Shown: in pieces, positions 52,496 to 61,156 of the stretch
Numbering within the stretch: the first letter of the stretch is position 1
Layout of the letters: each line of letters opens with the position of its first letter
Assembly (NCBI RefSeq): GCF_900128995.1
Contig: NZ_FQUE01000002.1
Span: forward strand, 186,001 to 250,000
Direction of reading: 5' to 3'
Length of the DNA: 64,000 bases
Source of the DNA: Loktanella atrilutea
GTDB taxonomy: Bacteria; Pseudomonadota; Alphaproteobacteria; Rhodobacterales; Rhodobacteraceae
Translations under genes and position numbers: made by a program
Notes under the pieces: generated by a model
What the model was told of the DNA's origin: nothing
What the model saw: only the letters and a program-made list of their open reading frames with translations
The model's database searches: none

Positions 52496-53440
52496 TCAAT
52501 GCGCAACACCGCAAGTCGAGGTCATGTCCAGTGCCGCTTCGAGTGCCCGGATGTGCGGCAACAGATCGCTTGCGCGTAGCCGATCCTGTGGCGTTACGAG
52601 CGGGGGCCACGGGCCCAGCAGGCCGCTGTCGCGTGCGGCGATCAGGCGCTCTGCCGGTGGCAGCGCATCGTCGATCAGGTAGTCGGTCCGGTCAGCCCGC
52701 GCGCGCAACGCCGCCGACATGCCGTCGCGGGCACGACCGTCCAGTCGGCAGGATGCGGTGACGGTCACATCGCCGGCGTGGAGGACAGCATGACCGGTGG
52801 CCTTCAGGCGCCGGACCAGATCGCGATCCTCTCCGGTTGCCAGATCTGCGAAACCACCGACCGCCTGCAGGGCGTCCCTGCGTACCGCAAGGCTGGCACC
52901 CGCCGCGTGTGCATGTTCCCCGTCGAGGCCAAGGGGGCCGGGCCTGTGACGCCGGTAGAAGGCGGTCACGAGCGCCTCGTACCGCCCTTCCATCTCGGCG
53001 AGCGGAATATCCATGTCTTTCAGGACAAAGAGTTCTTCGGGCATCGGATTCACCCGCCCGCAGACGGCCGCAACCCGCGTCAGATGATGCCGGTTGCGGG
53101 CGATCCAGTCCGCGCCGGTCAGGCAGTCCGCATCGGTGAACAGCAGGGCATCCGCCGCGGGCCAGGATCGCAGGGCATGCTCGCATCCCAGACGGCGTGC
53201 GGTGCCCACCCCCTCTTCGCTGCCGAGCGTGACGTTGACGACATCCAGCCGCATTCCGGCGGCGGTGGCAGCGGCACGGGCGGCTGCCTCGGTCGCGTCG
53301 ATGCAGTTGTTCGCCACGACGACGACGGCCAGATCCAAGGCCGATTGAGCCGCCAGCGCCGCAAGGCAGGCGGGAATGCGATCCGCCTCGTTACGGGCGG
53401 GGATGACGACGACGGTTCTGACACGGGAATCGGGTGTCAC
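52496..53440 (-). CDS. Glycosyltransferase family 2
   Basis: A 314-residue soluble GT-A enzyme. The N-terminal nucleotide-sugar site VVVIPARNEADRI, the metal-binding TDADC at about residues 101-105, and a downstream GEDRDLVRRL acidic motif are present. Acceptor and sugar are unknown. The GTG start at 53440 overlaps the methyltransferase stop (GTGA). It is the last gene of a seven-gene leftward operon (59231 to 52496). Confidence 0.88.
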   Translation of the reverse strand: MTPDSRVRTVVVIPARNEADRIPACLAALAAQSALDLAVVVVANNCIDATEAAARAAATAAGMRLDVVNVTLGSEEGVGTARRLGCEHALRSWPAADALLFTDADCLTGADWIARNRHHLTRVAAVCGRVNPMPEELFVLKDMDIPLAEMEGRYEALVTAFYRRHRPGPLGLDGEHAHAAGASLAVRRDALQAVGGFADLATGEDRDLVRRLKATGHAVLHAGDVTVTASCRLDGRARDGMSAALRARADRTDYLIDDALPPAERLIAARDSGLLGPWPPLVTPQDRLRASDLLPHIRALEAALDMTSTCGVAH

Positions 53441-53994
53441 GCTGCGGCGGGTCCGACGATGCCGCGGTCGATGCGGTATCTGCCCGTATCGACCACCGGC
53501 GAAAGAGGCACCACCTTGTCGAATATGGCCAGCGTGTCGAGGCCCTGCAGGGCCTGCGCCGTGTCGCCGAGATAGGTCACGCAGACGACCTCGACCCCCT
53601 GCGCAGTCTCCAGCACCTCCTTTGCCAATTGCCGGATCATTGCTGGTGTCAGGAAATAAAGAACCTCAGACAGCACCATCAGGTCGGCGTCGGCTAGCGG
53701 CAGGTCGCAGGGATAGGTCCCCTGTTGGAAATGAGCGTCCGGTACGGCCCTGCGGGCGGCCTCTACGGCGCGCGCGATGGCGTCGATGCCGGTGTAGCGG
53801 TCGCAGAGCGGGGCGAGATGCCGCGCAAGGGCACCGTTTCCGCAGCCGATTTCCAGCCCGAAGCGGTAACGAACCCTGCTCAGGGCGGCACGAGTCGCCT
53901 TGAACTTGTCCTGCTCGTAGGGACTGGTTGCGAAATCCCACGGATCATCGGTCCGGGCGTACAGCGTTTCCAGATGGTCGAGGACGGAGGACAT
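53437..53994 (-). CDS. NodS-like SAM-dependent methyltransferase
   Basis: A 185-residue class I methyltransferase. Motif I GLEIGCGNGALARHLA, acidic GID (YTGIDAI) and the post-motif LSEVLYFLTP resemble the NodS group, whose rhizobial member N-methylates the de-N-acetylated end of Nod-factor backbones. Here it follows a PIG-L deacetylase gene with one shared base (53994), so methylation of a freed amino group on a sugar is a reasonable but unproven role. Confidence 0.85.
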   Translation of the reverse strand: MSSVLDHLETLYARTDDPWDFATSPYEQDKFKATRAALSRVRYRFGLEIGCGNGALARHLAPLCDRYTGIDAIARAVEAARRAVPDAHFQQGTYPCDLPLADADLMVLSEVLYFLTPAMIRQLAKEVLETAQGVEVVCVTYLGDTAQALQGLDTLAIFDKVVPLSPVVDTGRYRIDRGIVGPAAA

Positions 53995-54710
53995 CAGGCG
54001 GCGCGCCAGAAGATTTCCGGCTCTTTCGCGAAGGCGTCGATGAAGTCGAGCGGCAGGCTGAAGCCCTTGGGATCATCCTCGATCACCAGTCCGCGCTGTG
54101 TGCGGTGCGCCGCGATGGCAAGCCTCTTGCGTGCCTGCCACGTACGCGAGTCGAGCGCCACGGGATGGCGCGCGGCCACATGGTCCAGCAGATCGGGATC
54201 GTCCCAACGGCTCCATACCGGATAGCTGAAGAGCGCAAGGTCCGGCATCGCCTGCGCCACGCGCCGCGCGATCCGCGCGGTGGAGCGGTGATCCTCGTGG
54301 TGATCCTCTGGCGCCGGGGCGAAGAGGTGCCGCGCGCCGCAGCCCCGACAGATCGCCACGATATCGGCTACGATCCGGTCCGTATCCTGCGTTCCAAGCC
54401 AACCGTCGGGATGTCCCAGCCATGTCATGTCCGTCGGCATTCCGCCCAGACGCACGATGGCGTGCGACAATTCCTGCCAGCGCATGGCGGCCAGCCGTTC
54501 GGCGGGCCAATCGGTGGAACCGGGATGCGATCCGCTGCCGTCGGTCATGCAGACGACATGGGCGCCATGCGTGTCGAAGGCGTGGGCCAGCAGCGCGCCG
54601 CAGCCAAGACTTTCGTCGTCCGGGTGCGGGGCAAGAACGACGATCGGTGCGCCACCGGTCAGGCTTTCAGCAGAAACCCGCGGCAGATGCGTGGTCAGAT
54701 GTAGTCCCAC
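53994..54710 (-). CDS. PIG-L/LmbE family deacetylase, GTG start
   Basis: A 238-residue zinc deacetylase of the PIG-L (LmbE) family, which remove acetyl from N-acetylglucosamine-type substrates. The metal motif PHPDDE (residues 28-33) and H138-x-x-H141 (HHEDH) are intact. The GTG at 54710 is chosen because AGGAGG lies seven bases before it, within the end of the upstream gene; the overlap with that gene is 16 bases. The frame open to 55130 is antisense-like and has no homology. Confidence 0.88.
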   Translation of the reverse strand: MGLHLTTHLPRVSAESLTGGAPIVVLAPHPDDESLGCGALLAHAFDTHGAHVVCMTDGSGSHPGSTDWPAERLAAMRWQELSHAIVRLGGMPTDMTWLGHPDGWLGTQDTDRIVADIVAICRGCGARHLFAPAPEDHHEDHRSTARIARRVAQAMPDLALFSYPVWSRWDDPDLLDHVAARHPVALDSRTWQARKRLAIAAHRTQRGLVIEDDPKGFSLPLDFIDAFAKEPEIFWRAA

Positions 54711-55795
54711 AGGGTATCCTCCTCGTTGAAACAGGCCTCGCCCACGCGGGTCTGGAAAGCGTCGCGTGCCGCTTGCCGCAGGTAGACCGACAGGTCGCGC
54801 GCCTTGCGTCCGGTGGCGGAATCGTCCGCGAAATGCGCGAGCCCGACGGATTGTTCCACGGCACGGATTGCATCGAGGGCGACCTCTTCCGTCGCCAACC
54901 GCGCGGCGGCGGACAGGATCGGCGCGCGTCGCGCCGCATCTGGCGCAGAAGGCAACGCTGCCTGGGCCGCACGGGTCACGAGAGCGGAGGCAGCCATTGC
55001 GCCGATCGTCGCGGAGGACAGGCGCGCCATCTGTGCCGCGGCCGCCAGCCGGTCGCGGGCTCGCAGATGGGCGGCGGCAGACTCCAGCAGGCCAAGGGCG
55101 GCACCGACCTGCAGGGCGGCGATACGCCAAACGCCGCCGACGAAATGCGGCTCCGTCACGTAGTCCCCTGCCCCGCCAAGCCAGATCACGTCGCGCAAGG
55201 GGGTGCCGTCGAAGTCGTAGCGCCCCGAGTCCGTGGAGCGCATGCCCGACATCTGCCAGGCGTTTGCGTCTGCACGCGCGGTGTCGTTCACCGCGACCAG
55301 CGCCAGCCGCACGCGAGGCCCGGAAGAGACGGTGATGACCGCATGGGTGACAGTGCCGAGGCCAGAGGCAAAAAGCTTGTGCCCCATCAGCATATCATGG
55401 GGCCCGGGTGCGACCGGCTCTGGCCCGTCGGCACCCCAGACGCCGAGGATCGCGCCGTCGGCGACGAGCGCGCGCACGCGCGCATCGGCCTGACTGTCGC
55501 CATGGACGTTGGCGAGGTAGAGGGCGTTCATGTGCCCTTCCCACAGCCGGCCGACGGGCAGGTTCGCCGCGCCGACGCGTTGCAGACGGCGCGCGGTCAG
55601 GACGGGATCCGCGGTGCCGTCGTCGTCCAGCCAACCGGCATCGCGCAGATGGCGCAGGGATCCGGCGATGGCGGTCGTCCCCGCCTCCTCCGCCGCGGCG
55701 GAGGCGGCGAGGGTCCGGGCCAGACGGGTCGTCGGATCCGGCGAGGTGGGGGCGGCGTCGGCGGAACCGGGACGGGGATCTCTCTCGATCAGCAT
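54695..55795 (-). CDS. Acyl-CoA dehydrogenase-like protein
   Basis: A 366-residue protein with the overall layout of acyl-CoA dehydrogenases: helical N-terminal domain, central beta domain (HKLFASGLGTVTHAVI), and C-terminal four-helix bundle (AQMARLSSATIGAMAASALV, then VGLAHFADDSA). The usual catalytic glutamate and flavin-stacking residues are not clearly recognisable, so it may act on a sugar-linked or carrier-linked substrate or be non-catalytic. It is the fourth gene of the glycosyl cluster and is tightly packed on both sides. Confidence 0.75.
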   Translation of the reverse strand: MLIERDPRPGSADAAPTSPDPTTRLARTLAASAAAEEAGTTAIAGSLRHLRDAGWLDDDGTADPVLTARRLQRVGAANLPVGRLWEGHMNALYLANVHGDSQADARVRALVADGAILGVWGADGPEPVAPGPHDMLMGHKLFASGLGTVTHAVITVSSGPRVRLALVAVNDTARADANAWQMSGMRSTDSGRYDFDGTPLRDVIWLGGAGDYVTEPHFVGGVWRIAALQVGAALGLLESAAAHLRARDRLAAAAQMARLSSATIGAMAASALVTRAAQAALPSAPDAARRAPILSAAARLATEEVALDAIRAVEQSVGLAHFADDSATGRKARDLSVYLRQAARDAFQTRVGEACFNEEDTLWDYI

Positions 55796-56824
55796 TCAGG
55801 CGACCCTTTCCATGTTGCGGGCAGCGCGCGACATCAGTCGATCACGCCAGCGACGGCAGACGGCATCCAGCGTGAAGTCGGGATTGCCGCAGACCTCCGG
55901 GCGTTGACTGCGCCACGCCAGAAGTCGCGCCAGAATTGCCGTATCGTCCGCAGCATCCAGCAACTGCCCGGGCGTCGCGACCACTTCGGCGTTGGCGCCG
56001 AGGCGGTCGTGCGCCAGCACCGGCAGGCCAACAGACTGCGCCTCTGCCATGACGAGGCCGAAGGTCTCTGCAAAGGTGGTCTGTGGATAGAACAGGCAGA
56101 GCGATCGGCGCATCTGCGCAATCAGTTCCGTATGCGGCAACGGCCCGAGGAAGGTTACGCCGTCGGGCACCGGTCCGGTGTCCCACGCAAGATACCCGGG
56201 ATCGGCGACGGCGAGGGTCAGGGTCGGGATGGCGTCGCGCGCCGTGCGGAAGCGGGCGAAGACCTGCGCCAGTCCCTTGTGCGGCGAACTGGCAAAGAGC
56301 AGGCGGTCGGGGTCATGGCGCGTGCCGTCGGGCCGTAGCCCCGGCGCAATGGGATTGTGAATATGATCGATGGACAACCCCGGCCCAGCCGACAGGAAAC
56401 GGCGCAGCGACCTGGCGTGGCTGGCGGAGACGCAGATGACTTCCACGCCTGCCTCTGTCAGCGCCCGCGCCATGGGGCGGTTGTGGCGACCCGGATGGTT
56501 GTGCAGCCAGAGAACGATGCGCGCCGCCGGCTGGGTCTTTCGCAATTTGCAGGCGACCTTCCACGCATTGATGACGATCAGCGTCGGGGTGGCGTCGGCT
56601 GTGAAGACGTCAGCGAGCGGTCGCATCACGCCTGCCTTGGTCGCGTCCCGTTCAGTGCGTCCGCGCTGGTAGTGGGTGATCGCCATGTCGCGCGACAGCA
56701 CGGTCATCACGCGCAAGACCGTGGCCTCTGTCCCGCCAAGCCCGCCGGCCAGCAGGGTCGCGGGGGTGTAGCCGCGGGCGCAGCAGGGGTCGACGACGGC
56801 GATATCCGGGACTGCCGCCATCAT
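55796..56824 (-). CDS. Glycosyltransferase, GT4-like (group 1)
   Basis: A 342-residue GT-B glycosyltransferase. The C-terminal domain shows the donor-binding signature LFYPQTTFAETFGLVMAEAQ, with the E-x7-E pair, and LLFASSPHKGLAQV. It has no membrane segments and probably works at the cytoplasmic face. The start ATG at 56824 overlaps the preceding GT2 stop (ATGA); a second ATG follows directly at 56821. Confidence 0.87.
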   Translation of the reverse strand: MMAAVPDIAVVDPCCARGYTPATLLAGGLGGTEATVLRVMTVLSRDMAITHYQRGRTERDATKAGVMRPLADVFTADATPTLIVINAWKVACKLRKTQPAARIVLWLHNHPGRHNRPMARALTEAGVEVICVSASHARSLRRFLSAGPGLSIDHIHNPIAPGLRPDGTRHDPDRLLFASSPHKGLAQVFARFRTARDAIPTLTLAVADPGYLAWDTGPVPDGVTFLGPLPHTELIAQMRRSLCLFYPQTTFAETFGLVMAEAQSVGLPVLAHDRLGANAEVVATPGQLLDAADDTAILARLLAWRSQRPEVCGNPDFTLDAVCRRWRDRLMSRAARNMERVA

Positions 56825-57777
56825 TCGGCGGCCACCGGACGTGTGACATCGACGTGCAGGCAGCGCGCGACGGCGGCACGGGTCGCGTCGGTCATCGGCA
56901 GGTCGCGCCGGCGCAGGTGCGCGGGGTTGCTGACGAAGGCAAGCGCAAGGTCGGGCATGTCGATCGGAACCGGATCGACGCGGCCTTCGGTCCGCCACTG
57001 GCGCACCTTGTCCCAGACCATCGCGCGGTCGGCCTTGCGCCGTGCGCTGTCATAGTCCGTGTCCTGCGACTGAGTGAGGCTGTCTGGCGTCTCTATCTTG
57101 GTCAGTAGCAGTTCCTGCACGATCCAGATGATTTCTCCATTGAACATCAGCCGGTTGCGGAATTCGCGATCCTCTTCGATGCAGGGCGCGAAGCCGCCGT
57201 TGCGGGCCAGCAGTTCCTGCCGGAACAGGCCGGAGTTGATGTGCGTCCACTCTCCCGGCACCTGCCCGCCCATCTGCATGTTCGGGAACACGTCGTCGAA
57301 AAGCGACAGGTCGCGGCGGATCGGGACGCGTCGCCCGTCCGGCAGGACCAGCTCGTGCTGCACCAGCGCGGCACCGACCTGCAGGATGCTGCCGGGCTCT
57401 TGCCCGACCATGCGCCAGTTCAGGCACTCATGCGCCCCGATGGCGGGCTGGGACAGGATGCGCGCCTGATGCAGGACCTTGTCGCGATGCGGGATGTCGT
57501 CGGAATCGTGGAACGTCACTGCATCCCCGTCCGTCAGCAGAAGGCCCGCATTCTTGGCCAGCGCCGTGCCGACGTTGTGCGCGAGCCGGATGTAGGTGAA
57601 GCGCGGATCATCGAAATGCCGGGCCAGACGCCCCTGCGTATCGTCGGTGCTGCCGTCATCGATGACGGTGACGCGGGTATTCCACCACGACTGGTCGAGT
57701 GCGGCGCGGACGGCGGTGTCGATCATGTGAGCGCGGTTGTGGGTCGGGATGATGATGTCGACGGACAGGTCGGTCAT
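56821..57777 (-). CDS. Glycosyltransferase family 2
   Basis: A 318-residue GT-A enzyme with VDIIIPTHNRAHMID at the N-terminus, VTVIDDGSTDDT, the DSDD metal motif (FHDSDDIPH), and CIEEDREFRNRL as the catalytic acid region. Sugar and acceptor are unknown. It lies two bases downstream of the membrane glycosyltransferase and overlaps the following GT4-like gene by four bases. Confidence 0.88.
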   Translation of the reverse strand: MTDLSVDIIIPTHNRAHMIDTAVRAALDQSWWNTRVTVIDDGSTDDTQGRLARHFDDPRFTYIRLAHNVGTALAKNAGLLLTDGDAVTFHDSDDIPHRDKVLHQARILSQPAIGAHECLNWRMVGQEPGSILQVGAALVQHELVLPDGRRVPIRRDLSLFDDVFPNMQMGGQVPGEWTHINSGLFRQELLARNGGFAPCIEEDREFRNRLMFNGEIIWIVQELLLTKIETPDSLTQSQDTDYDSARRKADRAMVWDKVRQWRTEGRVDPVPIDMPDLALAFVSNPAHLRRRDLPMTDATRAAVARCLHVDVTRPVAAE

Positions 57778-57779
57778 GG

Positions 57780-59231
57780 TCAGGCTCCGATCGGTTGCAT
57801 GGTGACGTGGCGTCGGTAGCGGTCCAGCACCCGAGCCAATGCCAGTCCCGCAGGCAGCGGGACCAGAAGCGCGAGCACGGCTCCGGTCACCAGCACGCTG
57901 TGGGTCAGGGTCAGCGGCACGGCGGCCCCGGCGGTGGCGAAGAGGATGAGGCTCGCACCCGAAGCGCCCGTCGGTCGCGCCACGCCGGCCTTGTCGGTGA
58001 CGGCAAAGGCAAGCGGTCGGCCACACACGGCGCTGACGGTCGCACAGGCCGCGACAGGCGCAAGGGCGGCGCGATGACAGATGGCGGCGAAGCGGATCCG
58101 TCCGGGCATAGGTTCGGGCCGCCCCTGCCCCAGAAGCCGCAGGACAATGTCGAACACCGTAAGCCATACGGAAAGGCTCGCCAGCTGGATCAGCGTCTCT
58201 CCGCCACCGCCGGTCGCCAGACTGCAGAGCAGCGCGGTGACGGGAAGCAGGGACAGGGTCAGCCAAGCGGTCAGTTGTGAGAGGATCGCGGCACGCTGAC
58301 GGACGGTCATGCCGACACGCCACGGCAGGAGTGCAGCGGCATGGGCAATCAGCGTTTGCAGATTGCCGCTGGCCCAACGGTGGCGCTGACGCTCCAGCCC
58401 GCGCAGGGAGAACGGCAGAAGGCCGCGCCCGACGATCTGATTGATGAAACGACCGGTGAAACCGGCCCGGCAAAGCCGCACGCCAAGGTCCGCATCCTCC
58501 GTGACGGTGCGGCCCGACCAGCCGCCGACCGCCCGCAGGGCGGGCACCGAGATGACGCAGAGCGTGCCGGTCAGCAGCACGGCCTCTGCCACGTCGGCCA
58601 TTTGCGCGCTTCCTTGGAAATATTCCGCGAGTTCCGCATCGACGCCATCGGCCACGCCGGCGCAGCCGGCATAGGCCTGAGGGAATTGCACGTAGTCGGC
58701 GCCGGTCAGGGACAGTGCCGCGGCGGCACTGGTCAGAAAGTCCGGATCGACGGCATAATCGGCATCCACGGTCACCACATGGGTCGCGTCGGTGCGGGTA
58801 TGGTCCAAAGCGATGTTCAGGGCGCCGGCCTTGGCGCCCGCCACGCCGGTCCGATGCAGGAAGCGGACCCGGTCGCCAAGCCGGTCACATTCATCGCGCA
58901 CCGGCTGCCAGACGGCCGAATCCTCGGTGTTGTTATCGATCACGACAATCTCGACCGCGGAGGCCGGCCAGTCCTGCCGCGCAAGCGCGCGAACGGTTGC
59001 AATCACCAGCGACGGGGGTTCGTTGTGCGTCGCGACGTGGACCGAAAAGACTGGCGTTGCCTGCGGGATCGGCCGCAGCGGCACGCGCAGATCCTGACCG
59101 TTCGCCCAATACCGCATGACCAGCCCCGCAACCTGGAGGAAGATTAATGCTGCGCAAAGCGCCGCGACAAGGCCGGGCAGGACGAGGACGCACAGACAGA
59201 TGACCGCCAGAAAGATCGGCAGGACGAACAT
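57780..59231 (-). CDS. Membrane-bound processive-type glycosyltransferase (GT2)
   Basis: A 483-residue inner-membrane enzyme with two N-terminal helices, a cytosolic GT-A domain and four to five C-terminal helices, as in cellulose, hyaluronan and chitin-oligosaccharide (NodC) synthases. The D, D-x-D, TED and Q-x-x-R-W residues of processive enzymes appear as VIDNNTED, TVDADYAV, VTEDADLGVRL and QRHRWASG. It is the first gene of the seven-gene operon. The ATG at 59231 (MFVLPIFL) is preferred over that at 59246; the promoter should lie in 59232-59416. Confidence 0.88.
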   Translation of the reverse strand: MFVLPIFLAVICLCVLVLPGLVAALCAALIFLQVAGLVMRYWANGQDLRVPLRPIPQATPVFSVHVATHNEPPSLVIATVRALARQDWPASAVEIVVIDNNTEDSAVWQPVRDECDRLGDRVRFLHRTGVAGAKAGALNIALDHTRTDATHVVTVDADYAVDPDFLTSAAAALSLTGADYVQFPQAYAGCAGVADGVDAELAEYFQGSAQMADVAEAVLLTGTLCVISVPALRAVGGWSGRTVTEDADLGVRLCRAGFTGRFINQIVGRGLLPFSLRGLERQRHRWASGNLQTLIAHAAALLPWRVGMTVRQRAAILSQLTAWLTLSLLPVTALLCSLATGGGGETLIQLASLSVWLTVFDIVLRLLGQGRPEPMPGRIRFAAICHRAALAPVAACATVSAVCGRPLAFAVTDKAGVARPTGASGASLILFATAGAAVPLTLTHSVLVTGAVLALLVPLPAGLALARVLDRYRRHVTMQPIGA

Positions 59232-59416
59232 GACGTGTCTCCACACAGGGCATGGGTTTTCGAGGCTTCGAAAACAAAATGGTTCACGCCTAGCTAGATA
59301 ACGCCGGTGCGGGTCACGAGTTCCCCCGAGGTCGCCGCCGGCCCCTCACCGCGCGCACGGCACAGGTTGTCACGAGAGGAGGAAGGACGCTTCAAACTGC
59401 ATTGACGGAGGGGGAG

Positions 59417-60154
59417 TCAGTTTTCCGGAAACCAGGAGGTATCCATGTCGGCGTAGCGATTATTGAAGTCGGTCATGTCCGCCAGGTCGTCTTCCCGCAG
59501 TATCCGCAGGCGATCCCCGATCCGCTGGATATAGCCGTCCTCTTCCATCTTGATGAGGGTGCGACTGATGTAGACGTTCGTCAGACCCAGGTAATCGCCG
59601 ATCTGGCTTTGCGTCAGCGGCAGGCGGATCGTGTCTGTCATCCGGCGGTTCGTGATGCGCAGGCGCGCGATCAGGTCCAGCACCATGTAGGCCACCCGCT
59701 CCTGCGCCTTCATGCGTCCCATCGCGCGCAGCAGATCGATGAAGACGACCTGATCGCGCAGCCCGATCGACAGCAGCAGCGCCGACAGGCGAGGCGATTC
59801 GCGCAGAATGACGTCCAGCGAAGACTTTGGAAACGGACAGAGCGTGACGGCCTCTGACGTTCGCAAGGTCGTTGTCATGTGTTTGAGGGCGACGTCGGGA
59901 AAGCCGATGATGTCGCCGGGATGATGTATCTTGACGATCTGCCGACGGCCGTCCGGAAGATCGGTATAGCTGAACAGCCAGCCGCGCTTGACCACGTAAA
60001 GGTCCCTTGCCGCATCGCCGTTCTGATAGATCTCGACGCCTTCCTCGAAGTCCCGCTCCGCCTTTTCGAGGCTTGCAAGCTGTTCCCGGTGGGTCTCGTC
60101 CAAGGTGATGTAATGCGACAGTTTCGTCACGAGACAGCTTGATTGATCGTCCAT
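59417..60154 (-). CDS. Crp/Fnr family transcriptional regulator
   Basis: A 245-residue regulator with an N-terminal cyclic-nucleotide-like effector domain (about 20-140) and a C-terminal winged helix (LTQSQIGDYLGLTNVYISRT, 178-197). The N-terminal cysteine pattern of oxygen-sensing Fnr is not present (only C14 in SSCLVTK and one in TLCPF), so it is not a classical Fe-S Fnr. It is divergent from ku-ligD, with a 16-bp palindrome in the shared gap. ATG at 60154 has GGAAGG upstream; GTG at 60175 is an alternative. Confidence 0.9.
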   Translation of the reverse strand: MDDQSSCLVTKLSHYITLDETHREQLASLEKAERDFEEGVEIYQNGDAARDLYVVKRGWLFSYTDLPDGRRQIVKIHHPGDIIGFPDVALKHMTTTLRTSEAVTLCPFPKSSLDVILRESPRLSALLLSIGLRDQVVFIDLLRAMGRMKAQERVAYMVLDLIARLRITNRRMTDTIRLPLTQSQIGDYLGLTNVYISRTLIKMEEDGYIQRIGDRLRILREDDLADMTDFNNRYADMDTSWFPEN

Positions 60155-60202
60155 GGAACCTTCCTGACCGGACACGACATTCGCTGGCTTATCAGCCGGA
60201 AG

Positions 60203-60218
60203 TTCACGCTAGCGTGAA
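60203..60218. promoter_or_regulatory. Perfect 16-bp palindrome between the Crp/Fnr gene and ku
   Basis: TTCACGCTAGCGTGAA reads the same on both strands and lies 49 bases before the regulator start and 113 before ku. Its half-site spacing suits a Crp/Fnr dimer, though it is not the classical TGTGA-N6-TCACA or TTGAT-N4-ATCAA. Autoregulation and control of the repair pair are both possible. Confidence 0.5.
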
Positions 60219-60330
60219 TGGGATATGGATGACCAGCGTCATCTGCTTTGGCACCAACCTGTCGATACAGTTTGCGGAACCCTTTGCCCCCGACAGCGTT
60301 CGATCAGATGACTGGTCGAAGGGGATCCTG

Positions 60331-61155
60331 ATGGCATCGCGTGCACTTTGGAAGGGGCAATTGCGGTTGTCGCTCGTCTCGATCCCGGTCGAGATCCATT
60401 CGGCGACAAAATCGTCATCTTCGATCTCGTTCCGGCAGATTCACGAGCCGAGCGGGAAGCCCGTGAAATATCAGAAGACCGTCGCCGGGATCGGGCCAAT
60501 CGATACCAAGGACATCGTGAAGGGCTACGAGACGGGCGACGATAACTACATGCTGATCGACCCCGAGGAGCTTGACGCGATCCGCCTTGAAACCAAGAAG
60601 ACCTTCGAGTTGGTGCAGTTCGTCGACGCCTGCGAAATTTCGCCACTCTACTTCGACAAGCCCTATTACATCGTTCCGACGGACGACCTGGCGCAGGACG
60701 CCTATCGGGTCATCCGCGATGCGTTGCGCACGGCCGGCAAGGTCGGGCTGGGCCAGTTCACCATGCGCGGCAAGGAATACCTTGGGGCCGTAAAACCGTG
60801 TGGCGACGGCCTTTTGATGGAAACGTTGCACTACGCCGACGAGTTGCGGAACGCCGACCCCCTGTTCAATGACATCGCAGACGAGACGTCAGACAAGGAC
60901 CTGCTGGAGGTCGCGACGGCCCTGATCGACCGCAAATCCGGGCCTTTCGATGCGGCAGCCTTTACCGACCACTATTCCAAGGCCCTGCATGACCTGATCG
61001 AGGCCAAGCGGAAGAACCGCAAGACGAAGCACGTCGCGGCCGCCGAGGACGATGCGTCTCAAGGGGAAAATGTCGTCGATCTGATGGCGGCGTTGAAGCA
61101 GAGCCTGAAGGGCACGAAGACGCCTGCGAAGGGCGGGCGCAAGAAGGCCTCCTGA
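60331..61155 (+). CDS. ku: Non-homologous end-joining protein Ku
   Basis: A 274-residue bacterial Ku that forms a homodimeric ring on broken DNA ends and recruits LigD. The N-terminus (ASRALWKGQLRLSLVSIPVE) and core (DKPYYIVPTDDLAQDAYRVI) are typical, and the Lys-rich tail (about 235-274) is the usual C-terminal DNA/LigD-interacting extension. The ATG at 60331 follows GGGGATCCTG. ligD starts one base after its stop, so the two form an operon. Confidence 0.96.
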   Translation: MASRALWKGQLRLSLVSIPVEIHSATKSSSSISFRQIHEPSGKPVKYQKTVAGIGPIDTKDIVKGYETGDDNYMLIDPEELDAIRLETKKTFELVQFVDACEISPLYFDKPYYIVPTDDLAQDAYRVIRDALRTAGKVGLGQFTMRGKEYLGAVKPCGDGLLMETLHYADELRNADPLFNDIADETSDKDLLEVATALIDRKSGPFDAAAFTDHYSKALHDLIEAKRKNRKTKHVAAAEDDASQGENVVDLMAALKQSLKGTKTPAKGGRKKAS

Positions 61156-61156
61156 C

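Noticed and set aside
52496-59231. True Nod-factor (nodABC) locus
   Set aside because: There is no NodA acyltransferase or NodB polysaccharide deacetylase, and the deacetylase is of the PIG-L family; only the chemistry is similar.
59417-60154. Oxygen-sensing Fnr
   Set aside because: The N-terminal cysteine cluster needed for the [4Fe-4S] centre is not present.
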